A stretch of 64,000 nt of DNA from Sipunculus nudus (taxonomy: Eukaryota; Annelida; Sipuncula; Golfingiida; Sipunculidae). The stretch spans positions 60,210,917-60,274,916 of the forward strand of contig CM049319.1 of the NCBI GenBank assembly GCA_026874595.1. Direction: 5' to 3'. Within the stretch, counting starts at the first letter, position 1. Every line of letters begins with the position of its first letter. A model generated the notes under the pieces. It did no database searches, was not told the DNA's origin, and worked only from the letters and a program-made list of their open reading frames with translations. This document shows positions 1 to 11,740 of the stretch, piece by piece. A program made the position numbers and the translations under genes.

Positions 1-109
1 TAAGATAAAGGTGTTTCAATATATGATTTCATCACCTAAAGGCTGAAAATTACAAACTTAAGATTAGTTAAATTCAGGCTTTTCTTTTTAAAGGTTTTTA
101 TGTTGGATC

Positions 110-195
110 CTTCTGCCCAATCAGGCAAGCAGGAGCCCACTTTTGCGTGCCCTACAATCATTTTCTGAAACTTTTCCTTGCCCTGGGCCAGTGGT
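110..195 (+). repeat. Dispersed repeat copy
   Basis: This segment resembles 30215-30310 in the same orientation and 3190-3285 in the opposite orientation. All three share phrases such as 'ggcaagtaggagcccac' and 'ccattttctg', with substitutions and small indels. It is an old dispersed repeat of unknown class. Confidence 0.45.
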
Positions 196-655
196 TAACC
201 ATAAATGTGCAGTCCTGTCTGAGCTGATGGTTTAATCAGAATTAATCAAATTACTCACACATGCAATAACATGATCACATGTATTTGGATTCTTGTTCTC
301 AGTTTAATGTCACAAGGTTTGTTTATACTGCAAAATAAATTGTTATACTGAAACCAGGCACATAAGTCAAGCCAAGCAATAAATCTGATCAATATAATTG
401 AAATTACTCTCCAAGGAATTAAATCAGAAACATGATGAAGACATCAGAACATTTAACAGCATTCAAACTGACAATCTGACATCTTCTATAATAAATGATG
501 CATGAGATGTTACTGGATTTAATGAAAACAATGAAACATTAATTACAGTAGGTTCATATTAAGGTAAATCAAGCCGCAAAATCAGAATATTCATGATCAA
601 AATTGCTTAATATGTTCTTTATAATAAGTCACTTAAATAAAGGCATTTAACATAA

Positions 656-660
<5 letters not shown>

Positions 661-730
<70 letters not shown>
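661..730. repeat. (AT)n microsatellite, 70 bp
   Basis: This is an uninterrupted alternating AT run of about 35 dinucleotides. Two similar tracts lie at 40982-41041 and 41420-41478. Confidence 0.97.
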
Positions 731-735
<5 letters not shown>

Positions 736-850
736 GACAGTACTTCAAAACCAGAAAACAACAAACTGAAAGGCCTTGCAACCTTTTTTATTTTAAATGT
801 TTGTACCTAACAATAATTTTTAACATTTGGGCATGGTTCAAAGAAAAGTG

Positions 851-1062
851 TTATTCCGCTATAAAATTGCTGATACACGTCCCTATGCCACCAAACTCTC
901 CCAGCAGATAGGTTCTCACCTGGACACTGTCCCTGAAGTTCTGTAGTGTCCCATGTCTGCACCATAACCCTAACCCTAACACTGACAGGTTTATTTCTCC
1001 CAGTCTCTCAAAACCACTCTTGGGAGCAGCCATTTTTTTATTCACAATAAAACCCAGATGTC
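851..1062. repeat. Dispersed repeat, copy A (partner at 28122-28318)
   Basis: The segment matches 28122-28318 along about 200 bp with scattered changes. Shared blocks include 'cagatagrttctcac' followed by 'tggac.ctgtcc', 'caaaacc.ctc' and 'gccattttt'. The family is unknown and no coding capacity is seen. Two telomere-like CCCTAA units lie inside this copy only. Confidence 0.5.
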
Positions 1063-4000
1063 ACAGATTGAATGTTTAAATTATGAACTGAAGTTATTAT
1101 ACCTCTGCCTACAGGTAAAATTCCATTTTCACCACCACTTGTTTTTTTTCTTCCCTCAAAGATATTAATATAAGTTTTTTTTTTCTTCACTCAAAGATAT
1201 CAATATATTTTGATGAAATTTTGTGGAAGGATATGGTTATGTTCTGTTGAACTTTTTAAGTAATCTTGATCACAATAATATGTTTTTTTTTCAATTCTTT
1301 ACCGTAGTGAGATTGGGAAGTTTGTTTGTCCTGGCTGAGTGTAAGATCACTGTCATTCACTAGTAGTAGGGCAAACTTTAAGTGTAAATTTCTGAATGGG
1401 ATGGAAGTTTACCCTGTGTCTACACACATATGACCTAACTGCACCTATCCATGTCCTGGCAGGCAGAGCTGAATTGTGATGCAACTGTCCAGCTGTTGAA
1501 CCATAATACCCATTCTCTAAGCTTTTTTTTCCTTATGTCCCATACACCAAAATTTGATTAGATGCTGGTAATATTCCAGTTAAAGTGATCCCTAATTTTG
1601 GAGGAGGTATGTGGTCTCTGAGTGCTCTCTAATCTATATTAGAGTATAACTGATGCAGTGGCTGGCACACTGTTGATGATTTTGTTCTTTGCAGAAGGGT
1701 CATACTGGTAACCAGATCTATAAATTCATAACAAATACTCTATTTCCATGAGAATTACACATTATATTTTAATATAAAATACCTTAAAGATTAAGGTTTT
1801 GAACCATTTGACCCAGTAGCCCCAAGGATTCATACAATTTTCTAATCCACTGATCATGAAACCTAGTTTATCAGGATTTCTCATGTATATTAAGTCCTAT
1901 AGACACAGCTTTACAGAATGCTTGTCTAAGTTGATAATAAAATTTAGTTTGTTTTTAATAAAAATAGCTAGGGCCATGGGTGGTTGATGACACTGTAATG
2001 AGTGAAGGTACCATATTTTTATGACGCCATCTGAGTGTCAGGTTATATTTTCACCAGGTTCAGTGTAATCCAGAAGTCACATCCTGCTGTGATGACATCA
2101 GAGTCAATCTCCATGGTTTAAATTATTTTGCGATTCATTGGGTGGGATCAAACTGGGGACATTTGCTTTAAAATCCTAAATCTTAAATACCAGGCTACAT
2201 CCTACCTACTTAACATATCACTGTTATCTGCTATCTGCATCCTTATCTGACAGACAGTGCCTCCCACAGGCAGTGAACCAGACTATTCTATATCAGGTGT
2301 ATTTATCATCAAAAGTGTCCACAAAAATTTGAACTGTACTTCACAAGCCTCTGTATGACAAGGATCCTCTTTTAACTCTGAGCCAGTATCCTTTGATGCA
2401 CACCATGTCAAGTTCTTGTTATGACTCTTCCATATCTCCACATACTTGTACAAAACCACTGTCTCAAGACACTGTTTTTTGCCAGTTACCTCATTTTTTT
2501 ACTTTTAACCAAAATGTCACTCACCACTAAAAACCCAGACAAACTCCGAGACACACTTATTTAGTGCTAAAAAGGATCATCCTCAATGGGCCACAGCTTG
2601 TGGCTGGATTGACCTTTGATCTTTGCCCTTTGATCTGGATGACCCCTCTGACCTTGTCCTGCTGATATAAGTTAACATCTGCTGCTCTGGCCAGCCACAT
2701 GGGAGATAACTGAAGTCTGCTGTATATTACTGTACTGTATGGCTGATACAACTACTGTCACTGGTGTGTGCCAGCCAGACATCTCCCTAAAACCATCTTT
2801 TGATGTTTAGTATTAGTTTAATATGGGTGGACTGAAATGTCTGCCATTTGTCACTTTTTAACCCTGTATTTTGATATACCCAAGATCTTATCAAAAGAAC
2901 TGTTGAATAAAATATGAAGTTATTAGAATGATAAAGATAAATATTCATGTTCAAAGGCTGTTAATTCACCATGTGGACTTTAGTAGTGTGTGGGAGCTGA
3001 CTATTTATAGTCAGAACTCATTTGCTGACCATGAGAAATTTAAATCTGGCAATACAATATTCAATATTACATCAAACTATCTGTACTGTGTTTACACCAC
3101 TGAAAGAAATATGTGCAATTTTTCTTGATACAGAAAACCTAACCGATTAGTAGACCATAAATAATAACACTCGACATATACAGTTATCTGCTTGCTCAGG
3201 GCAAGTTAAATTCCAGAAAATGGCAGTAGGACAACCAACAGTTGGCACCTACTTGGCTGACTGGGCAAGTGGGTCCAACATAAACTTTCATCCAAATGCC
3301 TGCATCTTAAGTAACTTATCTTCAGTTAGCCATTTCCTTTCTTGGAGAATTGATATTATACTGTAAAACCTCTATCTTGAATTAGCTGTATGTTTATCTG
3401 TGCTAATACTTAAAAAAATATTTAAATTTTAACAGACAAGTATCTGAACATTTTTATTGCTGCAGAAAAATCATGTGGACCACACTTTCTGTGTTTGTGG
3501 CTTTGAGTGCAGATTTTTATTTGACATGTTAAAGTAAATGTAGGGAAAGAAAAACCGGATGATACAGTATTACTTGTACTACTGGGGAAGTACATTCAAA
3601 AGTTGATGTCAAGCCCTGCTAAGTATAATCAGTGATACAGTATTACCTCATTTTGCTGCCAAACATCAGAATCAGAGACAATACTGGCAGTATGTGAGTT
3701 GTGGCAGATGATCAGACTGAGAAATGGTCCCGGGTTAATAATATCAGCGTGCATAAATAAACATCATGGTTCAATATTGGTCAAATAATTGTTACTATGT
3801 CTTGCAGCCAGGAAAATTGCCAAAGGACATCTCAACAACACATCGCAGTTGCTTGTGAGTAGTGAGCTGCCACGTCCTGGTTAAATTAAGTAACTTAATT
3901 AAGGAGACTTCAATTATTTTTTATGGTTGGTGAATTTAGCAAACAAATGGGTGGCAATTGAATGAGGCTATACTGTACTTAAAATAATCAAGGCAATTAA

Positions 4001-5289
4001 TGATAGCTCTAGATAAAGCAGATACCATAATAAAAGTCAAATCATTCTAAAACTAGTATTCAAGATATAATTAATTTCAAGTTTATTTTTCAACATCTCA
4101 TTTTAATCGTTGAGGTATATTAATGCTCATTAAGGCAAATAAAATGTAATTAGAACTTAATTGATCGAAACAGATTTCAATTAATGTTAGCATGTCTAAT
4201 GGTCAGGAAAGATGAAAAATATCTTTAGAGGAACATAATCAGGAGCAAAATCTTGCCTATTCTTTCACACTATCAGTTCAGTTTAGCTTTATTCAAAACC
4301 ATTCCATCACACAATCCAGTACCTCGCATACGGCTGTTTAACACCTTGTTATGGCTCTGCGTGTTTGTAAACACTGTCCACATGTACCTGCAATATAACA
4401 AGGCCGCGTGACTGGAGGTCCGAATGTGAGCCGCAGCCATCGATGTTTCATCCAGCTGGAACATGTATTACATTTTTGGGCCGAATCAGTTAGGCAATCT
4501 ATTGATTGCCACTCGTTGTGGCCGGGCGATACACGCGCAGTGTTTATGTTGACACCTGTTATCGCGCCCCGTCCACTGTTTTTAACATTCGTTTAGAGGA
4601 GTAAGCAAAAGGTGATCTAAAGGGTGATATTTTTCGTGTAAATTCAACATGATTTACAGGTGACTGGGCCCATTTAATGTCTCAATTCCAGGTTATGGCT
4701 TTCTGTTTATCCAATTGCATATAACCTGAATTCCTGTAGGCTAAATAATAAGTAGTGGAAGGAATCAGTTGAGAAATCATATGCAATGACTGAAAGATAA
4801 AAAACGAGCACAGCATGATTATTAATAGATTATTTATGTACCATCTATATTACTGTGCCATCTGCTGAAACTACTGACTAAGAAAATTCTGTCTAACTTG
4901 TAAATCAAGCTGAATGGTCAAGGTAATGTTTGGGTTGCTGACACTTATTCATTGCACATGGTTAAGTTTAAATGCTGATTTTTGCTCTGTCTTTCTGATA
5001 TCTCTAACAGAATTAGAATATATAAGAATATATTCTGATAATATAACTTTTTTTGGATGTGCATACATAATCATTTGTAATTGATTATGCAAAAAAATCA
5101 GCCTAGTTAATCGATTATGGAAGAATAACAAGGCCTACAGGCCTAATGCGAACCTATGCAAAGTTTGGGAGTATGAATGGAGGTTTATTTTTAAAATTTA
5201 ATACTAGTCCTTTTAAGTCCTGCATATCAACCTTAGTCATTATGATTTCAGCAAAATGGACATTACGGACCTGCAAGTTTCAGACTAGG

Positions 5290-5790
5290 ACATTTTAAAA
5301 CTAGAATATGGGTAGTCAACAAGCGACTATGTGTATCCGCAGAAATCAGAGTGGGACAGGTGAAGTAAGGCATGGATTAAGTGGCAAGGGGAATAGAGTG
5401 AGGTGTGTTGTATAATAGCATGAGCTATGTGAGATCTATACACATGCAAAATTTTGGCCCAATCAGTCCAACTGTTAACAAGATATGATCTTGGATGTCT
5501 GCAGAGTAAACGTGAATGTAGGTGGCGCCACCTGTCATAAAATTGAGAAAGCTGTCCAGGATGTATAAACCTGCAAAATTTCAGGTGGATAAGTCAAACC
5601 ACAGCTGAGATGAGTGATATCATCCCAAGGCAGATGAACCAAGTTTCACATGTGACTAATTCTTACATGTAATTTAGAGCTGCTAGCTCAGATGGTTTCT
5701 GACTTGCAGTCATGGACAGCAGAAAGCCAGCCCTGGACGGCGGACGATGGACGGATGATGCTGCACCATCGCATAAGCTCACAGGTTCAC
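5290..5790 (+). repeat. Dispersed element carrying the GGTGGCGCCACC palindrome, short copy
   Basis: The segment begins with 'aaaactagaata.gggtagtc', the same head as the longer copy at 22617-23760. It continues with the same modules: 'gtgagatctatacacatgca', the 12-bp palindrome GGTGGCGCCACC at 5521-5532, and 'gagtgat..atccca'. It ends in a GGACGG-rich stretch. I infer a non-autonomous mobile or satellite-like family common in this genome; its class is unknown. Confidence 0.55.
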
Positions 5791-5863
5791 TAAAACAATT
5801 ATTGATATAATCAGTTATTTTTCACACCAATAATAATAACATAAAATGGTAATGTAGTTACCT

Positions 5864-6408
5864 TCATTCGTAAACAATAAACAGTGCTACAAGCGTGCAA
5901 TGAACTTGCCGATGACGAAAAAACTTGTAAACTTGCATAATCAGGAAACTGGTAAAACGGTCCAAATGACGGAAATCGCAAGTAAGGGCTTTGCGTCTCG
6001 AAGTAAGGTCGTTCACAAGGATCGAATTCAGCTCTCGAATGACATGGCTGGGTCTCCGCTGCTGGGATCGGTGGAGGGAATGTGGGTTGCTTCTGGCTTT
6101 GTGGCTGTGGATGCTGTAGCTTTCTAACAAGGACAACAACCCAGGAGAGAAGATGGCGCCCTCTATGGCTCCCTGCTTGGCTTGGCGTGGAACTGCGACT
6201 GTTGGCTCAGAGAACATGCTTAAGGAGCGCACAGGGCTAAGGTCTTGACCGCAGCAACCTGTAGCTGCTCGATGAGCGTAACTTCTTTTGGCTTGGCGTG
6301 CAATGAACTGAGCTTTTCCAAAAAAAACATCGACACTACCTGATCTAATGTCTTTTTGTACTCCACTAATGGGGGTATTGATGTGACAAGGTGACACCAT
6401 GAATGCAT
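5864..6408 (-). other. GC-rich open stretch, possible exon(s), unassigned
   Basis: The composition changes abruptly here from AT-rich to roughly balanced. On the minus strand a 178-codon frame stays open from 6400 to 5864, and an overlapping 62-codon frame runs from 6408 to 6220. On the plus strand a 75-codon frame runs from 5900 to 6127. I recognise no domain in any of them. An open frame this long is unusual in this window outside the LINE. The stretch could be an exon, a processed retrocopy or a mobile-element fragment. No splice sites could be fixed with confidence. Confidence 0.2.
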
Positions 6409-7260
6409 ATCAAATTGATTATTTTACACATACATGTATAGAGTTATATAATGCCTACCAGTCAGGAAGACACAAGGCAACAATAATTCATATGAAATTC
6501 ACAGGAGTAAGAAATAAAGAAAATGAAACTCCTATGAGACTCTAAATTCTCTGCAAGGTAAAAAAAAAAAGCTGTCTGATGGTCTATTTACTTATCACAT
6601 AATTATGGGTCACAATCAAAAATAATCTTTAATAAAACATACCAGTTCTGAGCCTTGGCTAGAACAGGGAATCCTGGATATACCACACTGCCCTGGGCAT
6701 AAAAGATCTGATGTTTCTATATTGATTTATGCCTGGAACAATCCATTTGATTTTTTTTTTCTAACAAATACAAGTCTAGCTTGTGTATATTACAGGTCTG
6801 ACAATGCCTTCCCTGTGCTTTTATCTTGTGTTCGTTTGAATCCTTTTTGCCATTTACACATCACAGTTATCCATTGATTTCAGATACATGCAAGGGCAGT
6901 CTGATATTAAACTAAATACAGGGCTGGAAATTTAAAGGGCCTGCCAGTCTCTGGCCTGTATTTCGAAAGGAACCAAGCCCTGCAGGCCTGTAAAATCAAC
7001 CCCACCACATAGCATTTTTGATAACAGATGCTGAAATTCAGTCTGTAATTTTGCATTTTGATCAACAAAATGGGTGTCTATATATCCAGAAATTCATGGC
7101 CTGGCTTACATCACCTGAATGGCTGCCCCACTTTATTTTCAAACATCACAGAAAGTGCTTATGTTTCTATGAATATTCAGACATCGGCATCAAAGTTTTT
7201 ATTTACTTGCACTTTCTAAGTGTCAATAAGTCTAATTAAAGTTAACTGTCAAGCTTCCAT
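6409..7260. other. Intergenic AT-rich DNA
   Basis: No gene is seen. The stretch ends at the sharp left boundary of the 2.24-kb direct repeat: 'aagcttccat' lies just outside and is absent from the second copy. Confidence 0.6.
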
Positions 7261-7540
7261 CAATGACTGTAACATGAGCACATCAATATTTGGTGGGCCT
7301 GTGAATCCTCAATTCTGCAGGCCTGTATGTTTATCTCCAAACAAATTTCAAACCCTGACCAAAACCTGAGCTTACATGATCAAAAATGAAATCAATATAT
7401 ATTTAAATTTGAGGAGCATGCAATTCTCCACTTTACTTAAAAACTGCAACAACATGCAAGTGAACTGAAATACAGCCATAATCTGGATCAAGTTTAACTA
7501 TCTCCCTTGTGGAAAAGCCATAAATATTTTTTAGAAGTTA

Positions 7541-7855
7541 GGCCAAAAAAAATAAAAGGTATGGTTCTCAGGCACTCCCCTCATCAAAAACTTTTATTTT
7601 GATTTTCAATAGAAACTTACCATTTTTGAGCTGCAGCCGCTCAGACATTTCTTTCAAGAAGATAAATTCATACAATTTCCTTTGTTATTTAGTGCTATTA
7701 CTTGTTTAGCAAAATAAACCTGTTATTAGCATGCTTTTCCCTCATCATTTGACATTTTTATTGAAACATACCAAAAATTAAAATTAAAAACTGCCCGCCC
7801 GCATTGATTTCTGAAAAAAAGTGCCTGAGAACCATACCTTTTTTTATTTTTGGCC
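7541..7855. mobile_element. PIF/Harbinger-like MITE, copy 1
   Basis: This is a 315-bp non-autonomous element. It starts GGCC and its first ~36 bp ('ggccaaaa.....aaggtatggttctcaggcac') are the inverse of its last ~36 bp. It is flanked by the 3-bp duplication TTA (7538-7540 and 7856-7858). TWA duplications with GG-starting termini are typical of the PIF/Harbinger superfamily. No transposase is encoded. Confidence 0.8.
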
Positions 7856-8478
7856 TTACTTCAAAATTTAACAACAAAAAAATTATGAAGCAAATCCTTT
7901 TCGTGTTGAATCTCCAGTTTGTCACTTTACTGTATCTAAAATGTGCTGGCTGACACTGACAGTGATTAAGATAAATGAGACAGACTATACACAATATCCT
8001 CAATTTTGATAGTCTAGAAAACATCTGTGCAGAAATTTAAAACCAACAGTGATACAGATGGCTCTATCATGTGGAAAATATTATTTATTAATACAACCAG
8101 GTGATGACAGATATAAAATATTAACTTCAGGTACATTTGGTTGCCATGCACATGGTTGCTATGGATATCAACTACCCATGAACCCTTGCTGCCCACTGCA
8201 TTATGTCATGAACACGTGTCATTCCAGGATACATGGGAGGTTGATGCATAGGACCTGACTCCTACATGCAAATATACATTGTCAGATAAATGCTATTGTT
8301 AATATCTATTGTTATAAATGAACACCTTCTACCATAAATAAACTCTGATTTTGTTACAAATAAACAACTTCCATTGTTTTTATCATTAATGATATCTTAA
8401 TGATAAAAATATAGCTGCTGATTTTATTTGCATATTCTGAAAAAACCTTTACAAGACAGCTCATCATAACAGGGGTAA

Positions 8479-8817
8479 GGCCAAAAAAAATTAAAGGTAT
8501 GGTTCTCAGGCACCGCCCGCATCAATTTTAAACCCCCGCATCAAAAATTTTTATTTTGATTTTCAATAAAAACTTCCCAATTTAGAGCTGCTGCCGCTCC
8601 GACATTTCTTTCAAGCAGATAAAACCATACAGTTTCCTTTGTTTTGTAGTGCTTTTACTTATTTAGCAAAATAAAACTGTTATTTCCATGCTTTTCCCTT
8701 ATCATTTGACATTTTTATCGAAACATACCAAAAAAAATTTAAAATAAAAAAAGCGCCCGCCCGCATTGATTTCTGAAAAAAAGTGCCTGAGAACCATACC
8801 TTTTTTTTATTTTGGCC
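8479..8817. mobile_element. PIF/Harbinger-like MITE, copy 2
   Basis: This is a 339-bp member of the same family as 7541-7855, with the same ~36-bp inverted termini. It is flanked by TAA on both sides (8476-8478 and 8818-8820). The interior differs from copy 1 by substitutions and indels, so the two are separate insertions and not a local duplication. Confidence 0.8.
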
Positions 8818-9859
8818 TAAGCAAAAATACTATTCAGTGAAAATCTGATGAATTATATTTTTTGTCCAGATTTAACTGAAAAACTGCCAATAACTAAAAT
8901 GGCAAACAGGCAATAATTCAGGTATTCATATATTATGGAGTGATATTTTTAGGCATTATCAATATTTCCTTTCATGCGGCCTCATTTTGTGCCAGAACAA
9001 ATGGACAGAGTTCTCCCTTTAACTGGACTGAAGCATTAAAACCATATTTTGAGAAAACGTTATATTTGTCTGTACACCCATCGCTCAGGTGGTACATCAG
9101 GAGGAACATAAACAGGCTCAGGTGATACAGGAGATACACCATTCACCAGAAAACAAAAAATCTGAAGACTTATTACGGTATACTTGACTTGCAGCATTTA
9201 GATTATTGTAATAATCTTCTAAAATATGTGGGTCCAGTAACCTTGACCTCTGACCAGGTAACCTCAAAATCTACAGATTTCTTCCCCTTTGGGCAAGTAA
9301 GCAATGTGTGAAAGATTGAAATTTCGGGATGAAAAGTTTAATTTACATTGCATCCACAATCATTTTATAGATATGGCTCCTGTGACCTTCACCTTTGACC
9401 TCTGGACCCTGAAAATCAAAATGTTTCTTACTTAAGTGCATTCACTACGCTTCAGCCTTTTGAAATTAGTTTGGCAAAGTCGAAACAAAAGGCCTCACTC
9501 ACACTCTACGGCGCATGTGCAAGGTGTGTGGACGTGTTTTATGGGCTCTCCCTGTGTTCTGTGAAAAAAAAAATCAAAAATGGACTTAAATTACTTCTTG
9601 GGAGTTTAGTATACTTCACATTTGCTTCAGTGTTGAGGATTGAATTAATATGGACCAGTATAAAGCCGCTTTTGGACGTCAGGTATGTGTTTTTTGTCGA
9701 GATAATTTCGCCATGGAAAGGTGTATTTGGCGGCTCATGGTCACCTGTGTGTTTACGCCTGAGTGGAAAAGAACAAGGTAGGCCACCCGTTTCTTCGTGT
9801 CCACAGCCTGTGTTGATATTCTCGTACTAAAGTCTGTCTCGTCAAATTAAACTAACATC

Positions 9860-11686
9860 ATGGAAGTTTCCACTTTAATAACACAGTCGTACGCTGTGCT
9901 TAATGAAGATGAAAATTATGACAGTGAATGTGCAACACTTAAAGTGTCTGGTTATACAGAACATTTGACTGCTGGTACTGCTGGTACTCAATATGATGAC
10001 ATTAACGGCAGTCTTTTCACGCAAGTTCAAATGTGTAATGTAGCTCAGTCTGACGATCAAAGTATATTGCTACAAGAATATATAGAGCCAATAAAACACT
10101 GTCCTAAAGACACTTTTATTGACAGCCTTTTATTGAAGGTTTGTGAAAATGTGACGACACTAGAAAATATACGTTTGGCCTTATTTCTTTGCGCTAAAAC
10201 ACAGGAAAATTTTCCTGAGGGTACACTGATTAAGAGGCAGAACCCAAGAACTAAACGTGGAGACCCATTAGCCAAAAAATTGGCCAGAGACTGCTTCACA
10301 TTGCATAATTTTATGCAGGGCGGTCCTGTGTGTGATCTCAAAGAAGTGCTCAGCACCTCTAACAGTAGGTGTGATATCTCCGTCATGGTGGACAATATTG
10401 ATGAAATGTCCCAGTATAACAATGTTGATAACACAATTGCTGGAGAATCTGTCGCTCGGGAAGGTAATAACTGTTCACCACAGTTTCTTACTGATACAGT
10501 TGCGTCTATGAAGACTGAATTACGTGCTCAGTCTGCCAGATTTGATCAGTTGGAGCTGCTTGTATATTCTAAAGTACGTGACCTTGAAAATGAAATTCAA
10601 AAATTAAAAGAAGAGAAGTTGAGGTTACAAAGTAGTAATGCACTATTAGAAAGTGAGAATAAACGTTTAGAAGAAAGTGTTGATCAGATGGGTCGTATTA
10701 AGGAGACATATATGAAAAGTCAGGAAGAAATCCAAATAATCAGGAATGAATGTAACAAATTGAAAACTGAGGTATCCAAAATAAAAAATGAAGCAGTGAC
10801 CACTGATCTGAGGACAAGGTCAAATTCGAAATCAATTACAGTTTTGCGCAGTCAGTTGTACTCTGATAAATGTGTCTACATGACAGAACAAAGTTATTCT
10901 CGTGTGGTTTCTCCGGCCAGTTCCTCTGAAAAAGAAGAGCCACTGAACGACAGTGTTTTGATAGTCAATGGCAGAGATTTTCCGCATCAGGGTGAAAATG
11001 ACTTGAGGAACAATTGTCAGTACAAACTTAAATCACCCAGTGGGCTGCAATCTCGAAATGCGGTAAACAAAAGTGTCATCTTAAATACGCCGAGCTCCGC
11101 CCAAGAAACATCTCCCATGTCACCGAGTGTTATTGCAAGGAGTCGCGACCAAAATACTCCGGGCTGTGCGAAAGGGTATTTATCCTCAATACAAAATGAA
11201 TTACCGCACAATCCTGACTGTTCAGATCGTGAGGTTTCATCCCATACTGTTTCATTTGAAAATCAAGTTTGTGCTGACAGCAAAGCAAAACGTCAAAATA
11301 CGAATGAAAATAGTCCTGTGAACATTCAGACCGTGATCAGTGAGTGCAGAAGAGAGTCTCTCAGTAAAAAGTACTATTACATCGGAAACATAGACAGTTA
11401 CGTTGATGAAGAACTTTTGTACAATTTTCTTGTTGGAAATGGTGTTATTGTTTCCCATATACGAATGTTGTCCAGCAAACTGCCAAACAAAGTGGCCGCT
11501 AAAGTTGAGATAGATGAGCGTTCCTCTTTTTTATTTGGAAAGTCATTTGTATGGCCCGGTGATACATATTGTAGAGTATGGAAAGAGAGACCCCGGCATA
11601 CAGGGCGGCGTACGAGAATATTTACTTCTAAGAAGTATGCATTAACGCTTAATCGTGACTCGAGTCACCATCTGAGTAAATCTTAA
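9860..11686 (+). CDS. LINE ORF1 protein (608 aa)
   Basis: This open frame is uninterrupted. ORF1 proteins of LINEs bind element RNA and act as chaperones in the ribonucleoprotein particle. Residues about 77-170 form a basic, cysteine-containing block with no family I can name. Residues about 209-312 form a strong coiled coil with heptad Leu/Ile and many Glu/Lys, which suggests trimer or dimer formation. Residues 370-490 are Ser/Asn-rich linker. Residues about 505-590 begin 'YYYIGNID' and look like a divergent RNA-recognition-motif fold, followed by a basic tail (RPRHTGRRTR). The start ATG follows 'aacatc'. ORF2 begins 54 bp after the stop, an arrangement common in CR1-like elements. The intact frame contrasts with the damaged ORF2. 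Confidence 0.8.
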   Translation: MEVSTLITQSYAVLNEDENYDSECATLKVSGYTEHLTAGTAGTQYDDINGSLFTQVQMCNVAQSDDQSILLQEYIEPIKHCPKDTFIDSLLLKVCENVTTLENIRLALFLCAKTQENFPEGTLIKRQNPRTKRGDPLAKKLARDCFTLHNFMQGGPVCDLKEVLSTSNSRCDISVMVDNIDEMSQYNNVDNTIAGESVAREGNNCSPQFLTDTVASMKTELRAQSARFDQLELLVYSKVRDLENEIQKLKEEKLRLQSSNALLESENKRLEESVDQMGRIKETYMKSQEEIQIIRNECNKLKTEVSKIKNEAVTTDLRTRSNSKSITVLRSQLYSDKCVYMTEQSYSRVVSPASSSEKEEPLNDSVLIVNGRDFPHQGENDLRNNCQYKLKSPSGLQSRNAVNKSVILNTPSSAQETSPMSPSVIARSRDQNTPGCAKGYLSSIQNELPHNPDCSDREVSSHTVSFENQVCADSKAKRQNTNENSPVNIQTVISECRRESLSKKYYYIGNIDSYVDEELLYNFLVGNGVIVSHIRMLSSKLPNKVAAKVEIDERSSFLFGKSFVWPGDTYCRVWKERPRHTGRRTRIFTSKKYALTLNRDSSHHLSKS

Positions 11687-11740
11687 ACACCAACTTACCT
11701 GCAATAAAACTTTTGGTTCGTTTCAGTTTAGATTTTTAAC

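Larger units (their letters stand above)
1..5289. other. Intergenic AT-rich DNA with dispersed repeat fragments
   Basis: I see no convincing gene here. The open frames are all short (under 70 codons), lack recognisable domains and sit in AT-rich DNA. The stretch holds an AT microsatellite and fragments of repeats found elsewhere in the window, listed separately. Positions about 4380-4620 are more CpG-rich than their surroundings, with short open frames on both strands, but I cannot assign a function. Confidence 0.6.
7261..9504 (+). repeat. Left 2.24-kb direct repeat flanking the LINE
   Basis: The sequence from 7261 'caatgactgtaacatgagc' to 9504 'ggcctcactcacac' recurs at 15390-17630, with an offset of 8129 bp (8126 bp after a 3-bp indel near 8777). 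By eye I count about 17 substitutions in 2241 aligned bases. Homology stops abruptly at both ends: on the left at unique DNA, on the right exactly where the LINE begins. It therefore behaves as a very long target-site duplication. It contains two PIF-type MITEs and ends within the left arm of the TIR transposon that is complete at 17565-17923. Confidence 0.95.

Noticed and set aside
966-979. Telomere-like CCCTAA repeats
   Set aside because: Only two units are present, within one copy of a dispersed repeat; this is too short to indicate a telomere or internal telomeric array.
7758-8258. Short open frames that recur at 15887-16387
   Set aside because: Their recurrence is explained by the 2.24-kb duplication, and part of them translates a MITE. 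They are not a conserved gene.
9471-9830. 119-codon frame just upstream of LINE ORF1
   Set aside because: It crosses the junction between the flanking repeat and the LINE leader and has no domain; chance reading is likely.
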